Position numbers and translations under genes: made by a program. 64,000 bases of DNA, taken from an uncultured Lachnospiraceae bacterium (lineage in GTDB: Bacteria > Bacillota > Clostridia > Lachnospirales > Lachnospiraceae). Below, piece by piece: positions 36,651 to 45,656 of this stretch (its first letter is position 1; each line of letters starts with the position of its first letter). The stretch is taken from assembly GCA_947632515.1 (NCBI GenBank), contig CANRPO010000011.1, forward strand, positions 1 to 64,000, read 5' to 3'. The notes under the pieces were generated by a model. It did not search any database. It saw only the letters and a program-made list of their open reading frames with translations, and was not told the origin of the DNA.

Positions 36651-36679
36651 ATATTATTTCATTTCTGGAGAAATGTCAA
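36651..36679 (-). promoter_or_regulatory. Strong promoter of the arsR-HMA pair
   Basis: A consensus TTGACA (36679-36674), a 17-nt spacer and TAATAT (36656-36651) on the minus strand. It is the closest match to the housekeeping consensus in this window. Confidence 0.8.
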
Positions 36680-36699
36680 CTGTTTTCTATCATTCTGCG

Positions 36700-37947
36700 C
36701 TATTGTCTGATCTGCCCGTCGCCTCGTATGAGATATTTGTAGGTAGTCAGCTCTTTCAAGCCCATGGGCCCTCTCGCGTGGAGTTTCTGCGTGCTGATGC
36801 CGATCTCCGCTCCGAATCCAAACTCGAAACCGTCGGTAAAACGCGTGGACGCGTTCACGTAGACGCAGGCCGAATCCACACCCTGCAGAAACTGTTCGGC
36901 ATGTTCTCTGTTCTCCGTGAGTATGGCCTCGGAATGTTTGGTGCCATAGCGGTTGATATGCTCCACAGCCTCTTTGACGGAGCCTACCGTCTTCATGGAG
37001 ATAATATAGTCCAAGTACTCTGTGCCGTAATCCTCCTCCGTGGCCGCTGCAGCGTCCGGTATCGCCCTGCGCACAGTCTCGTCGCCGCGCATCTCGACAT
37101 GCTTTTCCCGGAGAGCCTCCGCGAGTTTTGGCAGGAAACTCTCGGCGATCTTCTCGTGGACCAGCAACGACTCACAGGCGTTGCAGACGCCGATGCGCTG
37201 AGTCTTGGCATTGAGGATGATGGGCACGGCCTTCTCCGGATCAGCCTCCTCGTCCACATAGATATGGCAGTTTCCCGTTCCCGTCTCGATCACCGGAATC
37301 GTGCTGTTTTCCACCACGGCCCGGATCAGTCCTGCGCCGCCACGCGGGATCAACACGTCCACATACTGCTTTAACTGCATAAAAGCGGTGGTCACCGCCC
37401 GGTCGTTGTGGGCGATCAGTTGAACCGCGTCCGCCGAAATCCCTTCTGCCGCAAGCGTTTCCCTGATAATCTGCGTGATCGCCTCGTTGGAGTAGAAAGC
37501 GTCTTTGCCGCCTTTCAGGATGACCGCGCTTCCGGTCTTAAAACACAGTCCGAAAGCATCCGCCGTCACATTCGGACGCGCCTCATAGATGATGCCGATG
37601 ACGCCCATGGGGACCCTGACCTTGTCGATGCGCAGTCCGTTGGGCCTGTCAAAGCTGTCCATCACCTCGCCCACAGGATCTGAAAGAGCCGCGATCTGCC
37701 TGAGGCCCTCCGCCATCGCCCCGATTCTCTCTTCCGTCAGTTTCAGCCGATCCAGCAGGGCCTCCGACATACCGCTCTGCCGCGCGGTCTCATAGTCTCG
37801 CCCGTTTGCCTCCAACATCCGCCCCGCATGATCTATCAGCGCCGACGCCACCGCTTCGAGCGCATCGTTCTTCTCCTCCGTGGTCAGTCTCTGCAATTCA
37901 TATTTCGCCGCGACTGCCCGCTGTCCCAACTGCTCTAAATATTCCAT
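36700..37947 (-). CDS. proA: Glutamate-5-semialdehyde dehydrogenase (gamma-glutamyl phosphate reductase)
   Basis: The 415-residue aldehyde-dehydrogenase-fold enzyme has the NADP-binding region (ILKGGKDAFYSN), the catalytic Cys in RIGVCNACESLL and the ProA signature VNASTRFTDGFEFGFGAEIGIS. It reduces gamma-glutamyl phosphate to glutamate semialdehyde in proline synthesis. ATG 37947 is chosen over the longer upstream frame, which runs into the preceding gene and has Arg-rich, non-family sequence. The ProB gene lies two genes upstream. Confidence 0.95.
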   Translation of the reverse strand: MEYLEQLGQRAVAAKYELQRLTTEEKNDALEAVASALIDHAGRMLEANGRDYETARQSGMSEALLDRLKLTEERIGAMAEGLRQIAALSDPVGEVMDSFDRPNGLRIDKVRVPMGVIGIIYEARPNVTADAFGLCFKTGSAVILKGGKDAFYSNEAITQIIRETLAAEGISADAVQLIAHNDRAVTTAFMQLKQYVDVLIPRGGAGLIRAVVENSTIPVIETGTGNCHIYVDEEADPEKAVPIILNAKTQRIGVCNACESLLVHEKIAESFLPKLAEALREKHVEMRGDETVRRAIPDAAAATEEDYGTEYLDYIISMKTVGSVKEAVEHINRYGTKHSEAILTENREHAEQFLQGVDSACVYVNASTRFTDGFEFGFGAEIGISTQKLHARGPMGLKELTTYKYLIRGDGQIRQ

Positions 37948-38603
37948 GCGCCATTCCTCTCTTTCCTTCCTTCTATAACGCCCCGCTCCGTAACGATCAG
38001 ATCGGGTTTTCTGTCGTGCGCCTCGTGGGGAATCTCCTTCGCGATCTGGCACCCGTAAGCGAGCGCCGCCACGATCAGGCTGTAACTCAAAGCGGCGTCG
38101 CCTGGTCGCGCGCTGTCTGTTCCCGCCGCCAGTTTCGCCAAATATCTGTCATAGAAACCGCCGCCGTACCCGATACGGTGCCTCTCCATGTCGAAAACCG
38201 CCCCCGGCATCCACATCATCACGCTGCGCGCCCCCGCGCCGTCTTCCCATCTGCCGGTCCATTCCGCAAAAGAGACGCTCTGTGCCGGCTCCGGAATGCC
38301 GCGATAGCCCTCTTGCAGATCCGCGGGGGACGCGATACGCCAAAACTCCATCTCGTCTCCGGCCACTTTAGGCGCGAACACGGTCTTGCCGTCCCGCAGA
38401 GCCCTCCCGATCAATCCCCTCGTACTGACTTCGCTGCGATAGCTCGCATAGGCCAGAATAACCTCCGCCTCGCGGTACCCGGACATGACCGCCACAGTCT
38501 CTTCTATGGCCGCGTCGTACGCCGCCCTCTCCTTTGCAGACAGGCTGTCCCTTCTTGCGAGCGCGCGCTTACGCGCCGTCCTCTTGTCGTCTCCAAAGCT
38601 CAC
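37935..38603 (-). CDS. 5-formyltetrahydrofolate cyclo-ligase
   Basis: The protein has 222 residues if started at GTG 38603, which has GGAGG at 9 nt; an ATG at 38651 has no ribosome site. The signature GYGGGFYDRYL, preceded by MPGAVFDMERHRIG, identifies the 5-FCL family, which converts 5-formyl-THF with ATP to 5,10-methenyl-THF. It is placed between proB and proA with its stop overlapping the proA start by 13 nt, so it is translated with the proline genes. This connects to the folate enzymes MetH and FolD elsewhere in the window. Confidence 0.9.
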   Translation of the reverse strand: MSFGDDKRTARKRALARRDSLSAKERAAYDAAIEETVAVMSGYREAEVILAYASYRSEVSTRGLIGRALRDGKTVFAPKVAGDEMEFWRIASPADLQEGYRGIPEPAQSVSFAEWTGRWEDGAGARSVMMWMPGAVFDMERHRIGYGGGFYDRYLAKLAAGTDSARPGDAALSYSLIVAALAYGCQIAKEIPHEAHDRKPDLIVTERGVIEGRKERNGAWNI

Positions 38604-38699
38604 TGATCCCTGCCTCCGCCATTCTTGTCCGCGCCCCGCCGCCGATCCCATTACGAGGCCGTATGCGCCATGCGCAGACGTTATCCGCTCCGCCTTGAA

Positions 38700-39557
38700 C
38701 TACTCGTGCATCTGCTGTACATACAGGGGCAGATCGAAATCCTCGTCCCTGTGCGCCAGAAACAGCGTGCCGATGTTCTGTCCCGACAGGATCCGATGGA
38801 TCACCTTGATGTCCGCGCTGTTGGCGATCACCATATCCACGCCCATGTTGTTGGCGATCTTTGCCGCCTGCAGCTTGGTCGTCATCCCTCCGGTGCCGGA
38901 GTCGCTGCCCGTGGACGCTTTTCCCATCTCCATCAGTTCCTCCGTGAGTTCCTCCACGACCTCAATGTATCTGGCGTCCGGATCTTTCCTTGGGTCGTCC
39001 GTGTAGAGTCCGTCGATGTCCGACAGAAGGAGCAGCATATCCGCACCGATCAGCGACGCGACGATGGCCGAGAGCGTGTCGTTATCGCCGATCCCCAGCT
39101 CGTAGGTCGCCACTGTGTCGTTCTCATTCACGATCGGCACGACGCCCAGCTTAAAAAGCTCCGCGAACGTGTTGCGCGCATTGAAGCGGTTCAGATTGTC
39201 GATGATCGTGTTTTTCGTCATAAGGATCTGCGCCGCGACCTGATTGTACTCCGCAAAGATCTTCTGGTAGGTCATCATTAGTCTCGCCTGCCCGATGGCG
39301 GCGCACGCCTGCTTGACCGCCGTCGGGTTGTCGTCGCCGGTATCCTGCATCATGACCGCCTTCTTACCCGCCGCGATCGCCCCGGACGTCACGAGCACCA
39401 CATCCTTGCCGCGATTTCGCAGATCGCACAACTCCCGCACGAGCACGTCCAGTTTCGTGTAGTCGAAATCGCCCGTCTCCTTGTGCTGCAGTGAGGAGGA
39501 GCCTATCTTGATCACGATCCTCTTTTTATCCTTCATCATCTCTCTTATGTCCGGCAT
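38700..39557 (-). CDS. proB: Glutamate 5-kinase without PUA domain
   Basis: The 285-residue amino-acid-kinase-fold enzyme has VIKIGSSSL (about 15-23), VTSGAIAAGK, the catalytic region VNENDTVAT and GTGGMTTKLQAAKIA. It phosphorylates glutamate, the first and feedback-controlled step of proline synthesis. The C-terminal PUA domain of E. coli ProB is absent; this short form is common in Firmicutes. The order here is proB, cyclo-ligase, proA. Confidence 0.95.
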   Translation of the reverse strand: MPDIREMMKDKKRIVIKIGSSSLQHKETGDFDYTKLDVLVRELCDLRNRGKDVVLVTSGAIAAGKKAVMMQDTGDDNPTAVKQACAAIGQARLMMTYQKIFAEYNQVAAQILMTKNTIIDNLNRFNARNTFAELFKLGVVPIVNENDTVATYELGIGDNDTLSAIVASLIGADMLLLLSDIDGLYTDDPRKDPDARYIEVVEELTEELMEMGKASTGSDSGTGGMTTKLQAAKIANNMGVDMVIANSADIKVIHRILSGQNIGTLFLAHRDEDFDLPLYVQQMHE

Positions 39558-39608
39558 GACACCTTATATCCTCCATTCCGAAACGCCTCGCGGGCGTGTC
39601 AACGTTTT

Positions 39609-41231
39609 CTATTTTTTCGTGAAGGGGCGATACCGCGCCGCGATCTTCTCCGCGATCAGCATACCGTCCATGGCCGCCGAAGTGATGCCGCCCGCATAGC
39701 CCGCGCCCTCGCCGCAGGGATACAGTCCGCGCACTGCGGACTGTCCCGTCTCATCCCGCGTAATTCTGACCGGAGAGGACGTCCTGCTCTCGATCCCCGA
39801 CAGATATGCGCCGCCGTCCGCAAAGCCGGGCATCTTTTGACCGATCAAGTCGATCCCTTCCACAAGCGCCTCGTTCAGCCCCTCCGGCAGAATGTCGTGC
39901 ACGGCCGCCATGCGGTACGCTCCCTTGACCGCCGGCGCAAAATCAGGATAATCCCTCCGAATGACGGACTCACCCGCATCCCTGCCTGTCACAGCGCTCC
40001 TGTAGTCGCCGTAACGCTCCACGGGAACGGCCCCCTGACCGATGCGATACGCGCGCTCCTCCAATTCTCTCTGAAAGGAAACTCCGGCAAGCGGGGAATC
40101 CCCCTCATAGTCCCGGGGCGTCACCGTAACGATTATGGCGCTGTTGCTGTTGTCGCCGTCCCGCCCGCTGTAGCTCATACCGTTCACAGCCAGCCTTCCG
40201 GACTCCGAGGAGGCGTTGACCACATAGCCGCCCGGACACATGCAGAAGGAATAGACCCCTCTGCCCGTCGAGGTCTGCGCCGTGGCCTTATAATCGGCCG
40301 GCGGAAGGAGCGGATCGTCCGCCCGTCCATACCGGATAGCGTCGATCATCCGTCTTGGATGCTCCATACGCAGTCCCACCGCGAACGCCTTTGCCTCCAT
40401 CGGGATCCCTTTCGCGTGAAGCATCTCAAACGTGTCCCGCGCGCTGTGCCCTACAGCGAGAACAACAACCTCGCTGCCAATGTGCTCACCGTCCGCTGTC
40501 ACGCCCGCCACACGCCCGTCCGCACAGTCGATCTCCGTCACCTGTGCCTCGAAACGCACCTCGCCGCCCATAGCGGTGATCTGCTCTCTCAGATGACGCA
40601 CCACCGTGCAGAGTATGTCCGTGCCGATGTGCGGTTTTGCATCATATAGAATTTCTTCCGGCGCTCCCGCCTCCACGAAGATCCTCAGCACCTCTTTGTT
40701 TCTGCCGAATCTGTCCTTTACCAGCGTATTCAGCTTGCCGTCCGAGAACGTGCCCGCGCCGCCCTCCCCGAACTGTACGTTGGAATCCGGATCGAGGGTT
40801 CCCTCACGCCAGAACCGCTCCACGTCCTGTCTGCGTCTCTCCACGCATCTCCCGCGCTCTAAGATAAGCGGCATATACCCGTGTTTCGCCAGCAGATAGC
40901 CGCAGAAAAGCCCCGCCGGACCGCTGCCAATGATGACCGGCCTGTGCGCCAGCCGCTCCGTGCCGTCCGCCGTAAAGACATAGGCTCTCTCCGTCACTGC
41001 CTGCGCCTGCGCGCCCCTACACCCGGCGAGCACCCGTCTCTCCCCTGCCACGCGCACATCTACCGCATAAACCACCATGATCTCAGGTTTCTTTCTGGCG
41101 TCAATGGACTTTTTTACGATCTGCCACGACAGGATCGCATCGGGGGAGACCCGCAGAATTTTTGCCGTCCTATATAAAATATCCTCCCGCCTGTGAGACA
41201 GCGGGACCTTCACCTGATTTACCCTGATCAT
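39609..41231 (-). CDS. FAD-dependent oxidoreductase (uncharacterised, YdhE/HI0933-distant flavoprotein)
   Basis: The 540-residue protein has an N-terminal domain of about 90 residues, then the FAD-binding GSGPAGLFCGYLLAKHGY (near 100-118), VVVLAVGHSARDTFEML and the C-terminal FAD motif YPCGEGAGYAGGITSAAMDG. This architecture is common in Clostridia and annotated only as an NAD(P)/FAD-dependent oxidoreductase; the substrate is unknown to me. ATG 41231 begins MIRVNQVKVPLSH, the conserved start of the family. No obvious partner adjoins it. Confidence 0.88.
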   Translation of the reverse strand: MIRVNQVKVPLSHRREDILYRTAKILRVSPDAILSWQIVKKSIDARKKPEIMVVYAVDVRVAGERRVLAGCRGAQAQAVTERAYVFTADGTERLAHRPVIIGSGPAGLFCGYLLAKHGYMPLILERGRCVERRRQDVERFWREGTLDPDSNVQFGEGGAGTFSDGKLNTLVKDRFGRNKEVLRIFVEAGAPEEILYDAKPHIGTDILCTVVRHLREQITAMGGEVRFEAQVTEIDCADGRVAGVTADGEHIGSEVVVLAVGHSARDTFEMLHAKGIPMEAKAFAVGLRMEHPRRMIDAIRYGRADDPLLPPADYKATAQTSTGRGVYSFCMCPGGYVVNASSESGRLAVNGMSYSGRDGDNSNSAIIVTVTPRDYEGDSPLAGVSFQRELEERAYRIGQGAVPVERYGDYRSAVTGRDAGESVIRRDYPDFAPAVKGAYRMAAVHDILPEGLNEALVEGIDLIGQKMPGFADGGAYLSGIESRTSSPVRITRDETGQSAVRGLYPCGEGAGYAGGITSAAMDGMLIAEKIAARYRPFTKK

Positions 41232-41282
41232 CTCTAAAACCTTCGCCACGGCGCGCGAACCTGCCGTCAACCCTATCTAAAA

Positions 41283-41320
41283 GCACTCCGAACAGCAGGT
41301 TCCCCCGCCGGCCGGAGTGT
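41283..41320 (-). terminator. Terminator of the OB-like lipoprotein gene
   Basis: Minus-strand ACACTCCG (41320-41313) pairs with CGGAGTGC (41290-41283) around a GC-rich loop that can fold further; TTTTAG follows. It lies about 25 nt after the gene's stop. Confidence 0.65.
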
Positions 41321-41345
41321 TTCCAAGTTTCGCCCTTGTTTTCTG

Positions 41346-42086
41346 TCAGTCAGCCTTCGTCACAGAGGTAATGTGAGGATTGACTCCCTCATACCAGTAC
41401 AGAAATCCTTCCATGTCGATCTTGTCGCCGATGTTCAGAGCCTTGACCGCGTTGTACACCTCTGTGCTGCTGTCGCACAGATAAGATTCCACCGTGAACG
41501 TATATACATTCCCGTCGAGCGAGACATTGAAATACAGATCGTCGCCGTCCTGGCCGGAACCGTCCCAGCTATACAGATAAGCCACGTCGTTACCGTCCGC
41601 ATCCTGACCGGCCGCCTCCACGGTCATACCCTTGAAAGAGACAAACTTGTTCTGGTGATCGATCAGCTCGTCGGAGCCAAGAAGAGAAGTCACATCCTCC
41701 GCCTCCGCGATGTAACTGCCATCCTCGATCTCAAACGTGGCGTCAATGATCTCGACTTCGCCCGACCACTCTGACTTGTAACCCGTTACCTTGATCTTTG
41801 TTCCGGGGGTCAGTTTCTCATAGTCCTCCTCGGAACATGCCATGTCGTACAGGAAGTACGCCCCGTCATGATCCTGCGTATAGACGGTGGCCTTGTCCTC
41901 CCACCAGGACTGTTTCGCCTGTACATAAGTCTCGATCACCACCTGCGAATCCAGCTCCGCCGCCGCATACTCGTCATAAGTCATGACGCCCTCAGATTTC
42001 TTGTCTGTGTCCGCGCCGCCCGCGCCGCATCCAACACAGGCCAAGACCAAAGCGCCCGCCAACAATAAAGCCGTCAATTTTCTCAT
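41346..42086 (-). CDS. Secreted lipoprotein with beta-rich, OB-like domain
   Basis: The 246-residue protein has a lipoprotein signal (MRKLTALLLAGALVLACVGC) with lipid-accepting Cys20. The mature part repeats a beta-rich pattern (TPGTKIKVTGYKSEWSGEVE and LNIGDKIDMEGFLYWYEGVN) that resembles OB-fold, nucleic-acid-binding-like domains used by secreted proteins. ATG 42086 follows GGAGGAAA; the upstream frame extension has no start site. It is flanked by a promoter and a terminator, so it is a single-gene unit. Function unknown. Confidence 0.82.
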   Translation of the reverse strand: MRKLTALLLAGALVLACVGCGAGGADTDKKSEGVMTYDEYAAAELDSQVVIETYVQAKQSWWEDKATVYTQDHDGAYFLYDMACSEEDYEKLTPGTKIKVTGYKSEWSGEVEIIDATFEIEDGSYIAEAEDVTSLLGSDELIDHQNKFVSFKGMTVEAAGQDADGNDVAYLYSWDGSGQDGDDLYFNVSLDGNVYTFTVESYLCDSSTEVYNAVKALNIGDKIDMEGFLYWYEGVNPHITSVTKAD

Positions 42087-42164
42087 AATTTCCTCCGTTC
42101 TGAAGAGCTCCCTGTCATCTTCATCGTAAAGTTTATAAAATCGCTGTCCGCAGACAACACAATA

Positions 42165-42192
42165 AGTATACATGAATTTGACGATAAATCAA
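42165..42192 (-). promoter_or_regulatory. Promoter of the OB-like lipoprotein gene
   Basis: Minus-strand TTGATT (42192-42187), a 16-nt spacer and TATACT (42170-42165), about 80 nt before the start. Confidence 0.5.
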
Positions 42193-42196
42193 TAGA

Positions 42197-43825
42197 TCAA
42201 TGCCGATTTCCCTTTCTTTTTGCAAACTGTACCGCCGCATACGCCAGGATGACCGCCCACGCTGCTGCAAGCGCCGTCAGCATGATCACCGATACGCCCG
42301 GCAGTCCGCCCAGCTCCTCTTCTCCCGCAGACATGCGGTTTCTCTGCGCTCCGATCTGATCCAGCCTGTACAGGGACGAGATCTCGCCGTACATGGCGTC
42401 AATGTCCGGATCCTCTAACGGCTGTCCTCTCCTGACTGCCTTGACGGTATTCTCCACAAGCTGCCCCGCCGCGTCCCGAAGAGACGCGCTCCCCACAAAC
42501 ACAGGCGTCACAAATGTGTCGTCCACATGGTCCAGCAGCAGTTTCGACGCCTTGATCTTCACATCATAGTGCAGCCCGTCGTCCTGCCCGCCGGCCGCCA
42601 GATATTCCTGATACGCCGCAGAGTTTAACGCCTTGTACGTCACGGGCACATATCCTTCCGTCTGCGCGTAGGCGATCTGCACCTCGTCCGTCAGAAGATA
42701 CTGCGCGAACAGCCACGACGCCATGACCTCCTGGGGATCTCTCTTGTTGAAGACACAGACCGACGGCCCCTGTGAGATCATCCGGGGATGCTCCGTGTCG
42801 AACTGGGGGACCGCCATCACCGCCGTCTCGAACTGTACCAGCTTGTCCTCACTGATGTCCAAAAGTGGCGCATCCGTCCCCATCCATGTCGCTCCGGCCG
42901 TGGAATCCACCGCGAAGATACACTGCCCGGCATTCAGGAAATTGGCCGGGTAGCCGGATATTTTGAAGGTGGAAAAAGCGCCCGTGGCGGCATGCCCCGC
43001 AATGTCCGAGAGCAGCGCCCGCGTGGTATCGTTAAAAAGGCGTACCTCACCGGCATCCGTCGAGTAGCCCGCCCCCTTCTGCCGCAGCATCTGGATCATC
43101 ATATTGTCGGTGGATTTATAGAGAAAAGGAATCATCACCTTCTGGCCGTTTACGAGGTAATTGCCGTCCGCATCCTGCGCCATGGCCGCCTCGGAGACCT
43201 CCCACACGAAGTCCCACGTCAGGACATCGGGCAGCGTGTAGCCCAGCGCCTCCACATAGGTCTTGTTGACGTAGCACGCCTCCGTGGAACGCATGTACGG
43301 CAAAGCATACAGCTGTCCCTCTATCCTGCACTCGTCGAGGAAATCCGGGATCAGCTCGTCGAACGCGGGCGCATCGAACTTCACCCTGTCTCCCCCGAAA
43401 CCGTACTCTGCATCCGCCGCCAGCCCGTCCAGACAGACCACGTTGCCGGCGCCCGTCAGATAAGTTGCGATATGATCCGGATAGGTGATACACACGTTGG
43501 GCGTGGTGTCTGTGGCGATATTCGTGATCACATCATTGTAAATCTTGCCATAGTCTGTGTACAGCCGCAGATTCACGGTGATATTCGGGTACAGTTCCTC
43601 GAAGTCGGCGATCGCCTGCTCATAGATCGCCGTCTGCGTTTTGTTCGTGTCATTCTTTGCCCAGAACGTGATCTCGTAATCCCGCGTCTCATCGAAGGAC
43701 TCCGGCATCTCGAAGGGCCGTATCCCCTCCCGCCCGTGACAGCCCGCAAGCCACGCTGTGCACACGGCCGCAAGCGCTGCGGCGCAGACGGTCTTTCGGA
43801 CAAAATGTTCTCCCCTTCTCTTCAT
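42197..43825 (-). CDS. ABC-transporter extracellular solute-binding protein, with C-terminal membrane helix
   Basis: The 542-residue protein has a lipoprotein signal ending LAGC (Cys29), then a family 1 sugar-type binding domain (ITFWAKNDTNKTQ, YPNITVNL, with MFS-like PYMRSTEACYVNK). Unusually, the last 35 residues include a hydrophobic helix (about 510-533) and a basic end, so the protein may be fixed in the membrane at both ends. ATG 43825 overlaps the stop of the upstream permease gene (TGATG). It is the last gene of the transporter operon. Confidence 0.88.
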   Translation of the reverse strand: MKRRGEHFVRKTVCAAALAAVCTAWLAGCHGREGIRPFEMPESFDETRDYEITFWAKNDTNKTQTAIYEQAIADFEELYPNITVNLRLYTDYGKIYNDVITNIATDTTPNVCITYPDHIATYLTGAGNVVCLDGLAADAEYGFGGDRVKFDAPAFDELIPDFLDECRIEGQLYALPYMRSTEACYVNKTYVEALGYTLPDVLTWDFVWEVSEAAMAQDADGNYLVNGQKVMIPFLYKSTDNMMIQMLRQKGAGYSTDAGEVRLFNDTTRALLSDIAGHAATGAFSTFKISGYPANFLNAGQCIFAVDSTAGATWMGTDAPLLDISEDKLVQFETAVMAVPQFDTEHPRMISQGPSVCVFNKRDPQEVMASWLFAQYLLTDEVQIAYAQTEGYVPVTYKALNSAAYQEYLAAGGQDDGLHYDVKIKASKLLLDHVDDTFVTPVFVGSASLRDAAGQLVENTVKAVRRGQPLEDPDIDAMYGEISSLYRLDQIGAQRNRMSAGEEELGGLPGVSVIMLTALAAAWAVILAYAAVQFAKRKGNRH

Positions 43826-44700
43826 CAGCCCTTCGTTCCTCCTCTGGATACGCCTTCCATGACTTTGTCCCTGAAGACCAAAAACAATACGATCAACGGG
43901 GTCGAGATCACCACTACCGCCGCCATCATCGCCGGAATGTTCTCCCGCCCGAAACCGTTCTCCCGAATCTCCTGTATACCGTTGGAAACGAGATAATAGC
44001 GCGCATCGTCCGTGATGAGTCTGGGCCACACATAAGAGTTCCAGCACTCGATCACCTTTAAGATCGTGACGGTGACAAGCGTCGGCCTGGCGATCGGGAT
44101 CATCACCCGCAGCAGATATTTAAAGTCCGACGTGCCGTCCACCTTAGCCGCATAGTACAGGCTGTCCGGTATCTGCTCAAAGTTCTCCTTCAGCAGATAG
44201 AGGTAAAAGACAGATGTGACCGACGGTAAGATCAGCCCCGCAAACGTGTTGCGCATATTGAGGTTTGTGATCGTCATAAAGTTTGTGATGATCACCAGTT
44301 CATTGGGGATCATCATCATGGACAGGAACAGTACAAACACGGCGTTTTTCCCACGAAAGGAAAGCCTCGCAAAGGCAAATGCCGCGAGGACGATCACCGC
44401 CAGCATGATCAGTGTCGTGAACACCGTAAAGATCAGCGTGTTCAGCAAATATCCGCCCAGCGGCACCGCCGTGAAAGCGTCAATATAATTTTGCAGCGTG
44501 GGAGTCAGCGTGTACAGCTTCGGCAGATACTCCGCATTGTAAGCGCTGTAACTTTTGAGCGATGTGAGGATCATCCAATAGAATGGGAACAGCACGATGA
44601 CCGCCCATAACGCCAGAAACGCGTAGGTGACGCCCTGTAAGACCGCCGCCCGGTTTTTGACCGCCTTTTCAGTTTTGTTGTAGTCATGTCGATCTGCCAT
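43825..44700 (-). CDS. Carbohydrate ABC-transporter permease (MalG type)
   Basis: The 291-residue membrane protein has six predicted helices and the EAA coupling loop YYAAKVDGTSDFKYLLRVMIPIARP, which docks to the ATPase. MalG-like permeases carry this loop near the C-terminus and form the channel together with a MalF-type partner. ATG 44700 is the family-like start (MADRHDYNKTEKAVKNRA); an upstream ATG at 44742 is less likely. It is cotranscribed with the solute-binding gene. Confidence 0.93.
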   Translation of the reverse strand: MADRHDYNKTEKAVKNRAAVLQGVTYAFLALWAVIVLFPFYWMILTSLKSYSAYNAEYLPKLYTLTPTLQNYIDAFTAVPLGGYLLNTLIFTVFTTLIMLAVIVLAAFAFARLSFRGKNAVFVLFLSMMMIPNELVIITNFMTITNLNMRNTFAGLILPSVTSVFYLYLLKENFEQIPDSLYYAAKVDGTSDFKYLLRVMIPIARPTLVTVTILKVIECWNSYVWPRLITDDARYYLVSNGIQEIRENGFGRENIPAMMAAVVVISTPLIVLFLVFRDKVMEGVSRGGTKG

Positions 44701-44751
44701 ATCAGTCTCCGTTCCAAAATATGCGCGCAGGAATCGTGGCACACGGTTCCC

Positions 44752-45654
44752 CTAATAGTGAATCTTCCTCTTACTCACCAACAGATTGATGCAGGTGATC
44801 GTGAATACGATCGCAAAGAGAATGATCGCCGCCGCAGAGGCATAGGACGGATAGCCGCCGCTGTCGCCGTACAGCATGTCGTACACATAGCCCACGATGG
44901 TATTCATGCCCGCCGCGTTGAGGTTCGTGCCGAACAGCGCCACCGCGTCGCTGTACGCCTTGAATGCGCCGATAAACCCCGTGATGATCAGATAAAAAAG
45001 CATGGGGGAGATCATCGGCAGCGTGATCCTCGTAAAAATCCTGAGGTTTGACGTGCCGTCCACCTTGGCCGCGCGGTAGTATTCCGGGTTGACGGACGCC
45101 AGCGCGCCGGTGAGAATCAGGATCTTAAACGGCATGACCACCCAGATCGTGTAGAGACACAGTACAAACATCTTCGCCCGGTACGGCCCGTCGATAAAGT
45201 CCACGCTCTCCCCGCCGAACCATGTGATAAACAGATTGATCAGACCGTCGGAATAGGCTGTCTTCTTGAACAGGATCATGAACACCATCCCCACCGCCAG
45301 CGTGTTGGTCACATAGGGCAGAAAGTACACGGTCTGCAGAAGATCCCGCAGCGGCCTGATGGAGTGCAGGCCCACGGAAATGAGCAGCGCAATCCCCGTG
45401 GACAGCGGAACCGTGATCACAACGAGTAAGAACGTATTCTTCACCGCCTGCAGAAAATACGGGTCGCGCAGCACATAGGCATAGTTGTAGCCTCCTATGC
45501 CAAAGTAAGTCTGTGACGCCGAATTGTATCCCTCCTCAAAGGAATACACAAAAACGTCGATCAGCGGGTACACCATGAATACGCCCAGAAACAGGAGCGC
45601 CGGCAGAAGATACAGCCAGCCCTTCAAGCCGCCGTTCAAATGATTTCTATCCAT
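44752..45654 (-). CDS. Carbohydrate ABC-transporter permease (MalF type)
   Basis: The 300-residue membrane protein has six helices and the EAA loop YYRAAKVDGTSNLRIFTRIT. With the MalG-type subunit it forms the membrane channel of a sugar importer. Its stop is 51 nt before the MalG-type gene and its start directly follows the ATPase stop (3-nt gap), so translation is coupled. Confidence 0.93.
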   Translation of the reverse strand: MDRNHLNGGLKGWLYLLPALLFLGVFMVYPLIDVFVYSFEEGYNSASQTYFGIGGYNYAYVLRDPYFLQAVKNTFLLVVITVPLSTGIALLISVGLHSIRPLRDLLQTVYFLPYVTNTLAVGMVFMILFKKTAYSDGLINLFITWFGGESVDFIDGPYRAKMFVLCLYTIWVVMPFKILILTGALASVNPEYYRAAKVDGTSNLRIFTRITLPMISPMLFYLIITGFIGAFKAYSDAVALFGTNLNAAGMNTIVGYVYDMLYGDSGGYPSYASAAAIILFAIVFTITCINLLVSKRKIHY

Positions 45655-45656
45655 TG

